Origin: Euonymus europaeus
Taxonomy: Eukaryota > Streptophyta > Magnoliopsida > Celastrales > Celastraceae
Direction: 5' to 3'
Length of the DNA stretch: 64,000 bases
Assembly: GCA_963580455.1 (NCBI GenBank)
Contig: OY756970.1
Location: 17,236,001 to 17,300,000, forward strand
Part shown: positions 1-21,838 of the stretch, one piece after another
How positions within the stretch are numbered: the first letter of the stretch is position 1
How the letters are laid out: the number at the start of each line of letters is the position of its first letter
Made by a program: the position numbers and the translations under genes
Notes under the pieces: model-generated
Seen by the model: only the letters and a program-made list of their open reading frames with translations
Told to the model about the DNA's origin: nothing
Database searches by the model: none

Positions 1-429
1 CTAGGATATCTAAATCAATATTTTGTTGGAAAGTGGGCATAATTCTCTTTTCTTTTCTGTATCAAGAAATTTTGTACCTATAAAGAAGGGATGATGACAC
101 TAGTTATTTTTATTTCCATCATCGTTAATTGATTCTAATTTTGTGTAGTTCTTCTATTCAGAATTGCCAAAAACTTATTTTCCTCTTTTGTCAATGCAAA
201 AAATTGGATTTTCTTGCATTTATTTTGAAATGACATTCAAAAGCACTTCCTCAAGGACTTTTTCGACACTACTTTTGTATTTGCATCAGTATTTTAACAA
301 GGGTTTCAAAACTCATTAAGGTGGGACGTAAAGTTGGCTGCTTATGACTTGGACTCAAGATTTAAATTTCCATCCTTGTCTTACTTCAACACTTTTGACG
401 GCAAATAATCAGTGATGCTTTATATGCAG

Positions 430-11023
<10,594 letters not shown>

Positions 11024-11987
11024 TGTTCTGATTTCCAGTCGGCACGTTCCTTAAGCATTCAGTTTTACTGGCCATGTATCCGAGTCAATGCTGTGGTCAA
11101 TTTGTTCATCCTATTTTGAAACCAGTATCACCTAGTGAACAGGGCCAAATCTTTGTCCCAATTTTTTTTCGGGCAAAGCGTCAGTCTTGCCTTGATTTCG
11201 TTGAAGCTTTAGCTATTTACTTAAGTCTTTAAATTCAAGTAGATTGGCTTTGTTGGAATTGTCTGAATTGGGAGGAAAGAAGGATCTGAGGAATGAAAAT
11301 GCGGATATGGTGTACAGGAATTTGGCTTCTCGAGATTCGATTTTGATTTCGATGTTTGTGCTGAAAGTGTTTTTTTTTTTTTTTTTTTTTTGCATTCAGC
11401 CTTGTGGTTGTCTCGTGGTCATGATATATTCCAGATTAAGTTATTCTTGTTGCGTACAGCAACTGTTGATTAGGCTTGTTGCAACAATAAGTAACTTTAT
11501 AACAGTAGTTTTTTGTGAATGATTGAAACTTGTATTCTACGCTACAGAACTTAAAATTTGTGTTTTGATGATCATTGATATAGAAATTATGTCATTTTGT
11601 TGACATTTTTGGATTTTTGGATACCCTTATTACTTGCCTATTTTATTCGGCTTAAATCGTAGTAAATATATTATGATCATTATTCCACTCTTTCTGGGCT
11701 CATGAGGCTTTATGCTTCAGTATTTGCTGTATATTCTATGATGGAAATCTTTCATTTACCATGGAGTCTTGTCTGTAAACTAGTGACCTGCAGCAATCTT
11801 ATGCATAGCAGTATGTCTATCTGACATTTAGGCTAAAGCTTGAGAGGAGGATTTGTAGTCATTGGCGAAGAACCCAACATTGTAAAACCTAATAATGCAA
11901 AGCATTGAGATGGGTACATATTTGCAACATTGCAGTGAGCATCCCATGCACTCGTAACAACTGCTTTTGAAAGTCACAAGGCAACAA
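11024..11987. other. Convergent 3' regions of the transportin and SecE2-like genes
   Basis: No coding exon is visible between the two facing stop codons. The left part is expected to be transportin 3' UTR. It contains a long T run at about 11369-11391. Confidence 0.6.
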
Positions 11988-12939
11988 TTATGAGGTTCTC
12001 CTCAGAACTAAAGCCAAGAAGTAGCAGAGGATGGAGTCAACCGTTGATAATGCAACAATGAGTAGTGCTACAAGAACAAGAGTGAAGGTAGCAGTCTTCA
12101 GCTGCAAAAAAAAAAAAAAAAATCAGAACCGAAAAAACGAATCCCACATTACCACCACAAATTCCAAACTGGGACATGAACTAAAATCATCAATTTACTT
12201 CCATGATTCTATGGGTTTAAAATGAGCTCAGATAGACATACCGTACTTCGGAAGCTCGGCCACTCTATATGCTTTAACTGACTAGGTTGCTCAACCAGAA
12301 ATACAAATAAAGATCTCAGAGCCCTAAAAAAAAAGATGAAAAACATCATCAGTTACTTCACAAATACTGTGTCTTTTGTACAATTGTTACAGAAAACAAT
12401 AAATGTGAATGTCAACCTATGATACTTCAACATCAGTTCGTAGGTGTAAAAGTAGATACCAGATTCCTTCTTTGACAGATTAATCCAAAAGGTTCCCTCA
12501 GGTAAGCCATCCTCAAAGCTCAATTGTTGATAATTTCTTCCCATAGATAAAGCATGTTTGTCACTAGGATTGTTTGCGAAAAAATATGGAACTTTTTGTC
12601 TAGAAATCTACATGGGCAAAATCCAACACTTATCCGTTCGTACTTATATATCATAATTGGACGGAAATATCACAGACAAATAAAAAGAACAAAAGATCAC
12701 CATTCCAGGCCTTAGCTGAACAGTATTGTAATCATTAAATCTGATACCATTATATCTCTGAATCCTGACTGGGAGTTTAGGACGACAAGGGTGTGCCAAG
12801 CCTACAGAATACAAGGGAGAGATCATAGCAGAAAGATATTAAACAAAGACTAAAAGTATGGAAAACGTAAAGGAGATGGAAAACAAAAGGAGGAGCAAGG
12901 ACCTGAATAATTTATAGACAACCCAGAAATTATCACCAT
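11988..12939 (-). CDS. SECE2: Plastid SecE2-like preprotein translocase subunit
   Basis: Small SecE-family protein, the clamp subunit that holds SecY; SECE2 is the version of the second plastid Sec system, thought to act at the inner envelope. Five exons on the minus strand: 12939-12903 (start), 12801-12701, 12607-12417, 12323-12242, 12101-11988 (stop), 174 residues. The SecE signature is HIEWPSFRSTLKTATF (about residues 128-143), followed by one hydrophobic span, TLVLVALLIVALSTVD, and a short tail ending LRRTS. Residues 1-35 are basic and hydroxyl-rich with few acids, as in a plastid transit peptide. Exon 4 ends in a weak donor (AG/GTTGAC), chosen because it is the only one giving the right phase with an intron of normal length; the exon 3 to 4 boundary and the start are the weakest parts. 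Intron retention there adds a stop at 12353. It could be another SecE/SecG-like membrane protein, but the motif argues for SecE. Confidence 0.66.
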
Positions 12940-13689
12940 CTTTGAATCCAGGCCGACTTGCTGAGTAATATCTAGTTATCTACAGGTCCACAGCATACAA
13001 AAAAATTATGCATCTCATTGGAGTCTGGAGAACTAATAAATGCAGAAACCTAGAAAGAGACATCTCAAACAACATTTCCTTGTGACTAGCCAGAATGTGA
13101 AATTCCTGCAAGATCAAAGCAAGGCTTCACCTCTAGATTTTTATAGACATCAGAAACCACACTCCACAACTTCATTATGAAGCTGCCACTTGTTTCAGCA
13201 AGTCTAATAATCTCGTGCGATTATGCTACGTGCCTAAGCTAAATAATATCACAACTTTACAAACTAAAACCCAGTAGAGGCAAATAACATGTAAAAATTG
13301 TTTATTTCTTTCGAATTTCTAAGAAATTCTTGATTATCAATTACTAAACTTCGTAGCAAGCTACACCTTTGAACTAATACCCAGAAGAGCTACCATAGCA
13401 TATATAATTCATGTCAATTTCTAAGCAAAAAATCCAAAACCCAGAACCATAAATAAAAACAAGAAACACTGCATACTATAGAAATTAGAAAAACCAGATA
13501 AAACATTAACATATATCAAAACCAATTGAAATTAAATACAAAAGCATTAAACGATAGCTCCAACAACCTCTGAGTAATTCCAAAAAAAAAAAAAGTATTA
13601 ATCAAACCGTTCGAGGTAAACAAATGAGAATAATCTGCATACATCACGTTACCCTGTGAAACCCAGATAACAAACAGCTACTCCGTGTG

Positions 13690-13890
13690 TGAGAGAGAGG
13701 GAGGGCATCATAGCATCAGAGCATCCGGCTGCAGTAAAAGCTCGCCGATTTAGGCATCTCTGCTCTTGAGCAGAACAAAACGCAACGTTTCACTTGTTCA
13801 GAAGTAATTGGGCCTCGGCCCATGTTGGAAATGCATAAAATTCAATAGATCAAGCGTTAGTACTTAGTAAAAGGATCTGGCCCATGGGCC
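13690..13890 (-). promoter_or_regulatory. Probable promoter and 5' leader of the SecE2-like gene, with site II elements
   Basis: The region upstream of the SecE2-like gene holds several site II type TGGGCC/GGCCCA motifs (tgggcctcggcccatg at about 13809; tggcccatgggccatg at about 13878). These are TCP-bound elements common in plant promoters of housekeeping and organelle-protein genes. A GA-rich stretch (about 13688-13705) would lie in the leader. The first coding exon is about 750 bp away, so a leader intron is implied. Confidence 0.45.
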
Positions 13891-15753
13891 ATGTCACAAT
13901 TTGTATCTTTTCCTTCATATTATGGGTAATGTCGTGTAATATTATTATATGATAATAATTAATACATAACCTTAGGTTTCTTTATTCTCTTAGGACTTCT
14001 AATATTATTGATTATTGTATAATATGTGGAAAAAATTTAGTGAATTAGGATGAAATTATAGATGAGATTCATTTTGTTTTCCTGGCATGGAGATCCAAAT
14101 GCAATTATTTTTAACTAAAATGGATTAACGGTTGCTAATTATTCTTTAAAATCTAGGGGGTCAACCCTGATGTAAAGTTAACCTAATTTTTCTAGACTCC
14201 AACGAAAAGATAATGATTACAAATAATTTTGTTATTAAATTGTGATGACTTAATTTTGTATCATGAAAGGTTAACATCGTGCAAAATGATGGCGCACTAA
14301 CAAAGAGACTTTTGAAACGTAATTTTCCTATCAACTATTGCAAAAAATTAACCTTATTAGGTTTTGATTTGACCTTCTAGGTTAGTCGATTAGTGATCAT
14401 GATGTACATAATCCTTGTATATTATAAATTAAAATAACATAATATATAGATATATTGACTTTTAAGAATCGACCGTTCATCTCTAGCCTCTAGGTTAGAG
14501 TACTATTAAAAATCTATAGCTGGATCATATGTTCGTCTCCGATTTCTTATTATGATTTTCTCCTCATACATGATAGGCAATGAATCCAATACCATAAAAA
14601 AAAAGTGCACTTATTTAAAAACTAAAGGGTGTTTTGTTTTTTTTATCTGTAGCTTTCCTTCATCTTGAAGGATATTGACTTCTGTTTTGCACATCGATAT
14701 TTCTTCGTCATTGATGATGGTTGATTTATGTTATCTCAAGGTTAAGTCTATTTATCAAAAATAAAATAAAAAATCTCCTACCTCTATCCCTATCCACACC
14801 CCTCAATCAGAGTTCATTTGATATAAGAACAATAGTCATTCACAACTAGCTTTAGTGTAAACCGATTTCATGCAACTAAATTTCCCAATAATTTCTTGAT
14901 GAAAAATGTTCATAATGATGTCAATGATATCTCTACAAATTTTCAACTTAATCAAACTTCATTTGATATAAGAACAATAATTGCATTCACAACAAGGTTT
15001 TGTTAAAAGCACTTTAGTGAAAATCAATTTTATGCAACTTTCAATTAATTATCAGTCAAATTCATCATATACACATGTAATCAAATAGCATAATATGATA
15101 AAATCATTAAAATAAAAATGTAAAACGTTTGGTCCAACGCTCTCTGACTCCTTTGTTGATGGAGAAACACTATGACATTTCATCGAGGACGACTCCTATT
15201 GGTTCAATCTTTCTCTGTCTACCGCTTCCTTTTCCATCGATGATGTCTGCAACAAGACTAGTGAATGGAGAGGGTTGTGTCAGATATGGAAAAAGAACTC
15301 AAACAGTATTTTAGATGAAGAAATATGAAGATGTGGGACCCATAATTGGGTAGGGTGGGTTTATGTAGTAATTCTAATGGGTTAATTAAGAAAATCCCAA
15401 ATTAAATCTATATATGCATGAAGTGTAAAGATATAATGAATCGATACCAACAGATTTTACTCACATGCATGTTCTATACTTCTATCTTGTTTATGTTTGA
15501 TTGAAGTCACTTTGTTCTTAAAAGTCATTCACATTTGATGGTAGGATCAAATGTGATCAGAGATCATGTTTTATGAAGTTATTTACACACATAAACAAAA
15601 AGCTAGTTATGCAAGTGTTACATACTTTTGGTTTAAAGGAAGATGTCATGTATCAAATATACATAGATAATTTGATCACATAACAAGATATCACACCATG
15701 CGAGTTTAAGATACATGTATCATATAAATGAAGTGTATCTTGTTGTCCACAGA
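13891..15753. other. AT-rich intergenic region
   Basis: No exon or RNA gene recognised. Only short ORFs without family resemblance occur, plus one degenerate local duplication listed separately. Confidence 0.6.
14810..15035. repeat. Degenerate local direct duplication
   Basis: The string tcatttgatataagaacaat occurs at about 14815 and again at about 14950. Each is followed by similar cattcacaac, (c/a)ctttagtg(t/a)aaa and atttcatgcaact/attttatgcaact blocks, giving two copies about 135 bp apart. Confidence 0.6.
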
Positions 15754-15756
15754 TTA

Positions 15757-17878
15757 AGCCTCCGTTTGGTAGAGAGGGCGTTAGCTTGTCAAGCCAGCTT
15801 TAGAAGCTAATTCACGCTATCTCTTCCAAACGGACTTAAAAACATAGCTTAAAAGCTGGCGTGGATTACCGATTTTTCCACCGCTCAAAGAGGGAGATTA
15901 TTTTCTCACGCCCTAGCCATTTCTCGTCACTACCCCTCAACTGTTCTTGCTCCATCTCTCAGCTCAGGTATGGATCGATTTCCTCTTTCCTTCTTCTTCT
16001 TCTTTGTTCACTGCAATTTTTACACAGTTTCGATCTCTATTCTTCCTTCCTTTTTTAGTCATCGATTGTAAAGCCGTTCGTCGATTCCGGAAACTTCTAC
16101 GTCGTTCGTCGATTCCAAAAAGGTATGGATCGATCTCTCATCTGTTTCTATTGTTCTTCTGGACTTGAATGATTTAGATGTTATGTACACCTTTGGATTT
16201 TATTCATCTTCTAGACTTTCATGAACAATATTCTTTGTGCTATGTCTTTCGATATTGAAGAACTTTTGTTTTCATATTTGCAGTTATGGCGGACAATAGG
16301 TCGGATGATGAATATGATTACGAGACTGTTATGATGATGGGAGTTGCTGCCCAATATATGCTATCTAGAAATGCAAGGAGAATATCGATAGAACGTGTGC
16401 CATGTAGGACATCATCATTGCAAGGAGCCCAATTTGTGACAGAAGTTTTAAGAGGCCATCCAAAAAAATGCTATGAGAATTTTAGGATGCAGGTTGATAT
16501 TTTTGAAGCACTCTGTCAAGAGTTGAGGGATAAGTATATGCTTCGTGAATCCAATAACATCCAAATTCCGGAAATGGTAGCTATGTTTTTATTTATTCTT
16601 GGGCAAGGGGCATGTAACAGACTAATGCAGGAGATATTTCAGCACTCAGGTGAGACAGTTAGTCGCATATTCAGAAAGGTTTTGAAGGCTGTGATGGAAA
16701 TGGTACCGAAAATTATAAAGCCGAGGGAGAACCAGTTCAATGAAGTTCCTGCAAGAATTAGGACTACCCCCGAGCTACGACCTTTCAAAAATGCTATTGG
16801 TGCTATTGATGGAACTCATATACAAGCAGTTGTGGGTCGGAGTATGCAGTTGCCATTTATCAACATAAAGGGGTTCACATCTCATAATGTTTTGGCAGCG
16901 TGTGATTTTGACATGCTATATTTGTTTGTAGCTGTAGGTTATGAGGGCTCTGCACATGATGCAAGAGTATTGCAGTATGTTCAAAATAAAGCTGATCTTA
17001 ACTTTCCCCATCCACCCGCAGGTTTGATTGAATTTTTATTTTTGTGTAGGATTTTTTTTTACACCTAAACTGCTATCTACTTACAATTTTTTTTGTTTGC
17101 AGGAAAATATTATTTAGTAGATGCAGGTTACGCAAACAAGATTGGCTATCTTACACCTTATAAAGGAGAGCAATATCATCTATCAGATTGGAGAAGTGGG
17201 AGGCGTGCAAGTGGCCCACGTGAACTATTCAACCATAAGCACTCATCCTTGCGTAATGTCATTGAGAGGACGTTCGGAGTAACCAAGAAAAGGTGGAAGT
17301 TATTGACTTCGATGACATCTTATCCGTGCCCGAGGCAGGCGGACATTGTGATAGCATGTTGCGCCCTACACAACTACATTCGGATGAGGACTGCAACTAA
17401 TGAGGAATTTGAGGATGCGGATGAGGAAGCAGACAGTTCTTCGGGGGATGTGGCAGAGACTTCTCGTGGCGCTTCAGCAGTAGATGGTGGTGAGTTGAGT
17501 GATGATAACAACATGAGCATTATTAGGGATAGGATTGCTAGACAGCTTTACCATTATCGTATGACTACTTAGGTGTGGGATTAGTGTTGAATATGTATGA
17601 AACATCAATATTTCTCGTGTTATTTTGAAAATTTTCATGGATATTTTTAAATTTTATGCATGGATTGTTATATTTACGTTAAATATTTTAGAAATCACAT
17701 TTTATTTAATTTTAAACTTATTTGTTATGTATTATTATTAAACTTCTTTAAATACCCTTATTGGTAATTTGACAACTTTTACTCTATGAACAAATTAACA
17801 CAACCAAACACGTACACAGCTTAAAGTTTGACAGCTTATACACCAGCTTATAATCTCTGAGCCAACCTCTCCACCAAA
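15757..17878 (+). mobile_element. PIF/Harbinger-type DNA transposon
   Basis: About 2.1 kb containing a DDE_Tnp_4 transposase. Both ends abut TTA (15754-15756 and 17879-17881), the usual target duplication of this superfamily. The left end reads cctccgtttggtagagagg and the right end, reverse complemented, reads tttggtggagagg, so the inverted repeats are imperfect and the right one looks shortened. Subterminal agctta/taagct motifs recur at both ends. The first 75 bp fold back on themselves (15762-15787 with 15805-15833). No second ORF for the Myb/SANT partner protein is present, so movement would need it in trans. The longer direct repeat ATTAAGCCT at 15753-15761 and 17878-17886 leaves the exact border open. 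Confidence 0.75.
16286..17572 (+). CDS. Harbinger transposase (DDE_Tnp_4; HARBI1/ALP1-like)
   Basis: Endonuclease of PIF/Harbinger transposons, also the source of host proteins such as HARBI1 and ALP1. Two exons, 16286-17021 and 17103-17572, joined across an 81-bp GT-AG intron that splits a Gly codon, give 401 residues, a normal family length. The acidic catalytic residues appear intact: Asp175 in AIGAIDGTHI, Asp225 in GSAHDARV and Glu300 in VIERTFGVTKKRW; VDAGY (252) is also typical. Residues 60-130 include the helix-turn-helix-like region before the catalytic core. The C-terminal tail is acidic (EEFEDADEEADSSSGD). The start follows an acceptor-like ttgcag, so a leader intron from about 15968 to 16284 is likely. 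Reading frames are uninterrupted, suggesting recent activity or selection. Nearby terminal repeats favour a transposon gene over a domesticated one. Confidence 0.88.
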
Positions 17879-17881
17879 TTA

Positions 17882-19658
17882 AGCCTAAAATGTAGTCTTA
17901 TACGTTTGCTGGAGATAACACATTTTTCATTGCCTTTTTTGTGGTGTTATGCAACAATGGTGATGTTACAAAATATACGGATCGCCAAGAGGTTATAACT
18001 CTTCTATGTTGATTTAGGAGAAAGGTATGGATTGATCTATCATGGTGCCCAAAGTCTCATCTCAACCAACAGGTTGATAAGTCAATTCATGCAAACATAA
18101 CACATGATAAATCAATCAATTTCAAAGATATTGAAAAAAAATATTTGACCAAACACAAATAAATACAATTTTTTATCCAAAAAATTAATGACTACTTTAT
18201 TGTGTGTTTCCTTATATATTGATGATTTAGATTCCTTCAAATATGGCATCTTGTCCTCTGTTTTTTTCTCAAAATCTAATATTCATCAAATCTTGCTGTC
18301 TAATTCTCATATCTTAATGCTGGAATTTCCCCAAAGTGAATTCCATAAATACTGTAACAAACATTATAATTCATAGCCTACCGTCATCGACCATGCATAA
18401 AACATGCATGAAACATTGCTTTCATTAGGGTTTGGAGAATTTGGAAGAAGAAAAAAAGTGTATATATTCCAAGTCAGTGGTCAATGTGTGTGTGTGTATA
18501 TATATATATATATAGGATATGCAAACCAAAACTATCCCAAAGACCAATAAATGGAAAAGTTTGAATTTTGTTTTGTACAATATGGGTTTGAAAGAGACTA
18601 GTACAATAACCCATTTGAGTTGTTCTAAGGTGGGGATCATCTAAGACAATAAGCTCTGTACTTATTATTATTAATTTAATTTCCACAAAACTTCAAATAC
18701 TGTTGAAGACTTGAAGTTGATTTCTCTGTTAGACTTTAGTTATTAATAATACATTTTGATGGATGGATGGTCAATGCATGAGATCAGTGTATCACCACCA
18801 TCAACAACATATCCCCCTCCAAGAAAAAAGAATTAAACAAAACAAATAAAAGCCCATGACTCTCTCTCTCTATCTCTATATAAACACACATACACAGAGA
18901 GATGATGTAAAGTCCATCCCACCCAGGTTGTACATTTCCTCAAATGATATCTTGTTAGTTTCTTTTTTCATGATACTGAAATGGTCCCAAATCCACTGCG
19001 ATTTAAATTATTGGCAAGTTGTTGTTGGGTTTTAATTTTTTTTTCCTTCTTATTTTAGTTTTCTTGTACTTATAATTATCCAGTACATATAGATATATCT
19101 ACCATTTTATGGTAAAAATAGTGGGCATGCCTTTATTATATATTCTTGTGGGTATTCTTTGGACTAAATATAAACAGATTTCCAATAATTAAATATTAAT
19201 CCATTCAACCATGCAATTATGAATTATTGTTTGAGTCGTGGATGACGTTTATTTGGTCAGTTTCTACTGTACGTCTAGTTGAAAACAAAAGGTCCTTTAC
19301 CCTAATTGTTTACCATATCCAATCAACATACACTGGATTGTGACCTTTCATCACATGTAATTTTAAATGTTAGGTATGTAAAGTGGCATGTCTCGACCCC
19401 CTTGCCCTTCACATCCAACTTTATCCTTCACTACTATTTTCTTCACACCCCATTCAGATCATAAAATAAAACAAACAAATAATAAATGGCAGCCATTTTA
19501 TGCAATGTTTATGTCTATGCTCAATAAGCGCACACACACCCTTTTGTATTACATTGTGCCTTATAATTTTCTGTACTTCATATATACACAAGTATACATG
19601 ATAAATAAAAACAGAACAAAAGTATCAAAAACACCTCATTAATATGTCATAATTGACT
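17882..19658. other. Intergenic region without recognised gene
   Basis: AT-rich, with a TG/TA microsatellite at 18485-18514 and a CT run followed by a TATA-like tctatataaac at about 18870-18883. No ORF here resembles a known protein. An unrecognised non-coding transcript starting near 18900 cannot be excluded. Confidence 0.5.
18485..18514. repeat. TG/TA microsatellite
   Basis: A run of TG dinucleotides passes directly into TA dinucleotides. Confidence 0.9.
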
Positions 19659-19668
19659 AAAGATTTAG

Positions 19669-20525
19669 GGGTTAATATAACTTTTAGTCACCGAAAGATA
19701 GCACATGTTTCATTTTGATCACGGAAAGATAAAACGTTTCAACTTGATAACTTAACTTTTCATTTTGTTTCAATCAATTCACTCGGTCAGGATTTCTCAA
19801 ATCTGGACAGCCAAAAAGATGACATGGCAGTTTGACTTGTTTCGATTAATCCACGTGGAAAATGATTGTCACGTGGTTAATACTACTTTTAGTCACCGAA
19901 ATATAGCCCATGTGTCATTTTGATCATCAAAAGATAAATTTTTTTAACTTGATCACTTAACTTTTCATTTTGTTATAATCAAGTCAAGATTTCTCAAATC
20001 CGAGCAGCGAAAAGGGTGACATGACAGGTTGACTTGCTTTCGATTGGTCCACGTGAAAATATTTTGCAATTTTTTAAATTCAGAGCAATCTTGAGAAGTG
20101 AAGGTCCACTTGCGAGAACAATATGAATTAGTTGAATTTCTTCTGCTTAGATTGTTATGCGATCGGGACGAAGCGCCAATGAAGGCGAATTGATTCGAAG
20201 CAGGAGGCTTAGGGTATGAATGATGTTGTACAGTTTGATATCTGAAACCTAATTTTTGCTTCTTAGTTTGACTACGGGATTGGTCATGTCACTTAATAAT
20301 GATTGCGCTTAGAGGCCGCACGAGAGCATTTTGGCAATGGTGGACCAATCAAAACAAGTCAAATTGCCACGTCACCATTTTTGTTGCCCGAATTTGAGAA
20401 ATTCTGATCGGGTGACTTGATTGAAACAAAATGAAAAGTTAAGTTATCAAGTTGAAACGTTATATCTTTCGATGACCAAAATAAAATATGAACTATCTTT
20501 TAGTAACTAAAAGTTATATTAACCC
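19669..20525. mobile_element. Mutator-like MITE with long terminal inverted repeats
   Basis: The element begins GGGTTAATATAACTTTTAG (19669) and ends with the exact reverse complement (to 20525). The inverted repeats run about 185 bp (19669-19856 and 20341-20525) with high similarity. It is flanked by a perfect 10-bp direct repeat, AAAGATTTAG, at 19659-19668 and 20526-20535. A 9-11 bp target duplication plus long inverted repeats is the hallmark of Mutator-like elements. A second, diverged copy of the left repeat lies in tandem at 19876-20054. The core (20060-20340) shows no recognisable transposase, so the element is non-autonomous. It lies about 1.3 kb upstream of the PP2C start. Confidence 0.85.
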
Positions 20526-20535
20526 AAAGATTTAG

Positions 20536-21838
20536 TGCAAACAAATAATTGGTCGTGAGTAATTTTAGGTTATATTTCGAGCTAGTTGAATTTACGAATT
20601 GAATCGGTTGTAATCTCAAATTATTTAATTTAATTATTAAACATGACTGATCTATCTCAAATATCAATCACCAAAACTAAAGTGAGTCAAACGTGCATTC
20701 ATATAGCAAAATGTCACTGTCTAAATAAACACCATTTTGACTCTCTCTGTCTCTATGGATGGTTTCTCTATCTAACCGGAGTAGTGTGGAGCCCAAAACT
20801 GAACCTCTGCTTAGCTGGCTTCAAGCTCTCCATCGTGGTCTTTTATGGGGGTTGTCTCTTAAGACAATATAGACAGAGAGTCTTTTCTAGTTGGCCATTT
20901 CCAATTCTCCATGGTATGTTCCTTCTACAATCTCATCATCAACACCCCACTACCCAAAAAAGAAAACTAACCACAACCCAGTTTGAGTTCTTTTTCGTCC
21001 CTCGCTGATTTTGATTCTGATCGATCCATAGATCTAATACTCTGAATTTTGATTCTCACTGAAGTTCCTGTTCTCCAACTGTCATATAACTGAAGTAGTT
21101 GAATTGAAGGGTAAGAAGCCTTTTGGAATCTATTATTTATTCTCCGTTCGTCGTGATTGTTGGAGTTTTGAGGTGTTGGGACTTGGGATTGATGGGGATA
21201 TCCGGGGATTTTTGGGTTTAATTTTCCAGTGTGAAATGTTAGACCTTCTGAACATTCCCAATGTCTGGCCAAACTCTGGTGCAGTGGTGCGGGAAAATTT
21301 TGGACTTTGACCACTCCTTTTTTCAAAGCCCTCGTTTTTTCTTTGTATTTCGGTTGTTTGTTATTTCATTATTAGCGGCTGTTGTTGTGGCCGTGGGTTT
21401 TCTGTTTAGAAGAAAATAATGATGTGCTTATTTATTATGGCGCTTTACTCTTCTCCTTTTCTGCTTCAATCCATTACGAAAACTCACATTAAATAAAAGG
21501 CTGCTTTCTGTCATCCTTTCTTTGATCTCTAGAAATCCAATTGTACTGCTATTGATTTCTGTATATTTGTTGCTGTTGTTTTTGTAGTGCTTACCTACTG
21601 TGCTAAGAAGTGGAGGAGAAGAGACTTTACAATTGGGGTTTTTAGTTCAAATCCTCAAAGCATGTTTTGAGGCCTGATTGCACTGCTATTGCTTTCTGTT
21701 ACCTTGTTGTTTTATACTAGATTCTTTTTGTAAAAAATTTGAGGGACATAGCATACGGAGTTGTGGTTTTTGCGAAAGAGTAGTTTTGGTGCCTTTTTAA
21801 TGAGGATTATTTGGAGGGTTGTTTGAATGAGATGAGGG
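20536..21838 (+). other. Upstream region and likely 5' leader of the PP2C gene
   Basis: No coding exon seen. A good donor at 21111 (gaagg/gtaagaag) suggests a non-coding first exon around 21000-21110 and a leader intron ending shortly before the start codon at 21839. The acceptor could not be fixed. An imperfect inverted repeat, gactctctctgtctctat at about 20740 and atagacagagagtc at about 20869, lies upstream. Confidence 0.45.

Noticed and set aside
20738..20885. Inverted repeat that could be a microRNA precursor
   Set aside because: The arms match imperfectly over about 18 bp and flank simple CT-rich sequence; no known miRNA was recognised.
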